From: Allorhizobium borbori
GTDB taxonomy: Bacteria; Pseudomonadota; Alphaproteobacteria; Rhizobiales; Rhizobiaceae
Direction: 5' to 3'
Assembly (NCBI RefSeq): GCF_014196535.1
Contig: NZ_JACIDU010000002.1
Span: forward strand, 1-64,000
Length of the DNA: 64,000 nucleotides
The position numbers and the translations under genes were made by a program. How positions within the stretch are numbered: the stretch's first letter is position 1; every line of letters starts with the position of its first letter. Shown piece after piece: positions 63,100 through 64,000 of this stretch. The notes under the pieces were generated by a model. That model was not told the origin of the DNA. It worked only from the letters and a program-made list of their open reading frames with translations, and ran no database searches.

Positions 63100-64000
63100 T
63101 ATTCCACCGCCCGGCCCTTGAGGGCGAACAGCCCGCGGGGACGCTTCTGGATGAACAGGATGATGAGAACGAGCACGAGGATCTTGCCCAGCACGGCCCC
63201 GACATAAGGCTCGAGGAACTTGTTGACGATGCCGAGCGACAGAGCGCCCACCAGCGTGCCCCAGAGGTTGCCCACACCGCCGAACACCACGACCATGAAG
63301 CTGTCGATGATGTAGGACTGGCCGAGATTGGGCGATACGTTGTCGATCTGGCTGAGCGCAACACCCGCAAGACCTGCGATGCCCGAGCCGAGCGCGAAGG
63401 TGAAGGCATCGACCCACGGCGTCTTGATCCCCATGGACGACGCCATTCGGCGGTTCTGGGTGACGGCGCGCATCTGCAGGCCGAAGGCCGAGCGCTTGAG
63501 AAGGGCAAGCAGCGCCAGGAACACGACGATGGAGAACAGAATGATCCACAGGCGGTTCCAGGTGATGGCGAGGCCGCCGAGCTGGAACGAACCGGACATC
63601 CAGGACGGGTTGCCCACCTCGCGGTTCGTCGGCCCGAAAAGCGAGCGCACCGCCTGCTGCAACACCAGCGACACGCCCCAGGTGGCCAGAAGCGTTTCAA
63701 GTGGCCGACCATAAAGGAAGCGGATGACGCTGCGTTCCAATACGAGACCAACCGCGCCGGTTACGACGAAGGCAACCGGCAGCGCGATCGCCAGCGACCA
63801 GTCGAACAGTTCGGGCGCGTTCTGGCGAATGAACTCCTGCACGATGAAGGTGGAATAGGCGCCGATCATCACCATTTCGCCATGCGCCATGTTGATGACG
63901 CCCATGACGCCGAAGGTGATGGCAAGACCGATGGCCGCCAGCAGCAGGACAGAACCGAGCGACAGGCCGTACCAGACATTCTGTGCCGCGTCCCAGAGCT
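63099..64000 (-). CDS. urtB: Urea ABC transporter permease UrtB (5' end outside window)
   Basis: A partial LivH-type permease; the frame stays open to the window edge. Residues before the internal Met at 63905 read ...VWYGLSLGSVLLLAAIGLAITFGV, then MGVINMAHGEMVMIGAYSTF, which is the conserved UrtB core, so 63905 is not the true start. The C-terminal half has LATWGVSLVLQQAVRSLFGPTNREV and FMVVVFGGVGNLWGTLVGAL. urtA is expected beyond the edge. Confidence 0.95.
   Translation of the reverse strand, partial: LWDAAQNVWYGLSLGSVLLLAAIGLAITFGVMGVINMAHGEMVMIGAYSTFIVQEFIRQNAPELFDWSLAIALPVAFVVTGAVGLVLERSVIRFLYGRPLETLLATWGVSLVLQQAVRSLFGPTNREVGNPSWMSGSFQLGGLAITWNRLWIILFSIVVFLALLALLKRSAFGLQMRAVTQNRRMASSMGIKTPWVDAFTFALGSGIAGLAGVALSQIDNVSPNLGQSYIIDSFMVVVFGGVGNLWGTLVGALSLGIVNKFLEPYVGAVLGKILVLVLIILFIQKRPRGLFALKGRAVE

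Overview
The window looks like chromosome (or chromid) of a Rhizobiaceae member (Rhizobium/Agrobacterium/Shinella type). Reasons: high GC, a BacA-type peptide transporter, urtBCDE feeding a ureDABC-EFG urease operon, a RutR-controlled PreTA/HydA pyrimidine pathway, and two families of short dispersed intergenic repeats of a kind common in this group. Genus is not resolved. I saw no rRNA, tRNA, CRISPR array, prophage or transposase.

Layout. 1-11.5 kb holds general genes: an AraC regulator, a PEBP-like secreted protein, der with a TPR membrane protein, NnrU, a polysaccharide deacetylase, an NBD-less ABC membrane protein next to bacA, an MFS carrier, methionine aminopeptidase and a luciferase-like monooxygenase. 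11.5-25.3 kb is a purine catabolism island of two convergent operons. The + strand carries xdhA-xdhB-xdhC-puuD-guaD, a K+-channel-like gene and lldD. The - strand carries puuE-uraD-alc-allA-uraH and a metallophosphoesterase. Together they encode every step from guanine or hypoxanthine/xanthine to glyoxylate plus two urea. 25.3-32.8 kb has a possible split MnmC pair (FAD oxidoreductase and MnmD, divergent with overlapping start codons), a large PAS hybrid kinase, a truncated haemoglobin and small proteins.

33-48 kb is a pyrimidine and amide catabolism region: preT-preA, an atypical pyruvate kinase, an OmpW-like porin, a DMT exporter, rutR, a beta-ureidopropionase-type amidohydrolase, a DUF559 gene with a miniature inverted-repeat element, hydA, and an NMT1/THI5-type ABC transporter. 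48-53.8 kb has an RND efflux pair and a Crp/Fnr regulator with a perfect FNR-type box upstream. 53.8-64 kb, all on the - strand, is a urea module: urtB(partial)-urtC-urtD-urtE, then ureD-ureA-ureB-(LprI-like)-ureC-ureE-ureF-ureG-(MBL hydrolase).

Taken together, the window is a nitrogen-salvage region. Purine breakdown ends in urea, pyrimidine breakdown ends in beta-alanine, CO2 and ammonia, and imported or internal urea is split by urease. The urease operon has a near-consensus sigma-54 promoter (60348-60361) with two palindromes upstream, which suggests NtrC-type nitrogen control. A RutR-like operator lies between rutR and the amidohydrolase gene. Several calls rest on protein family recognition from sequence alone, and no database search was possible.
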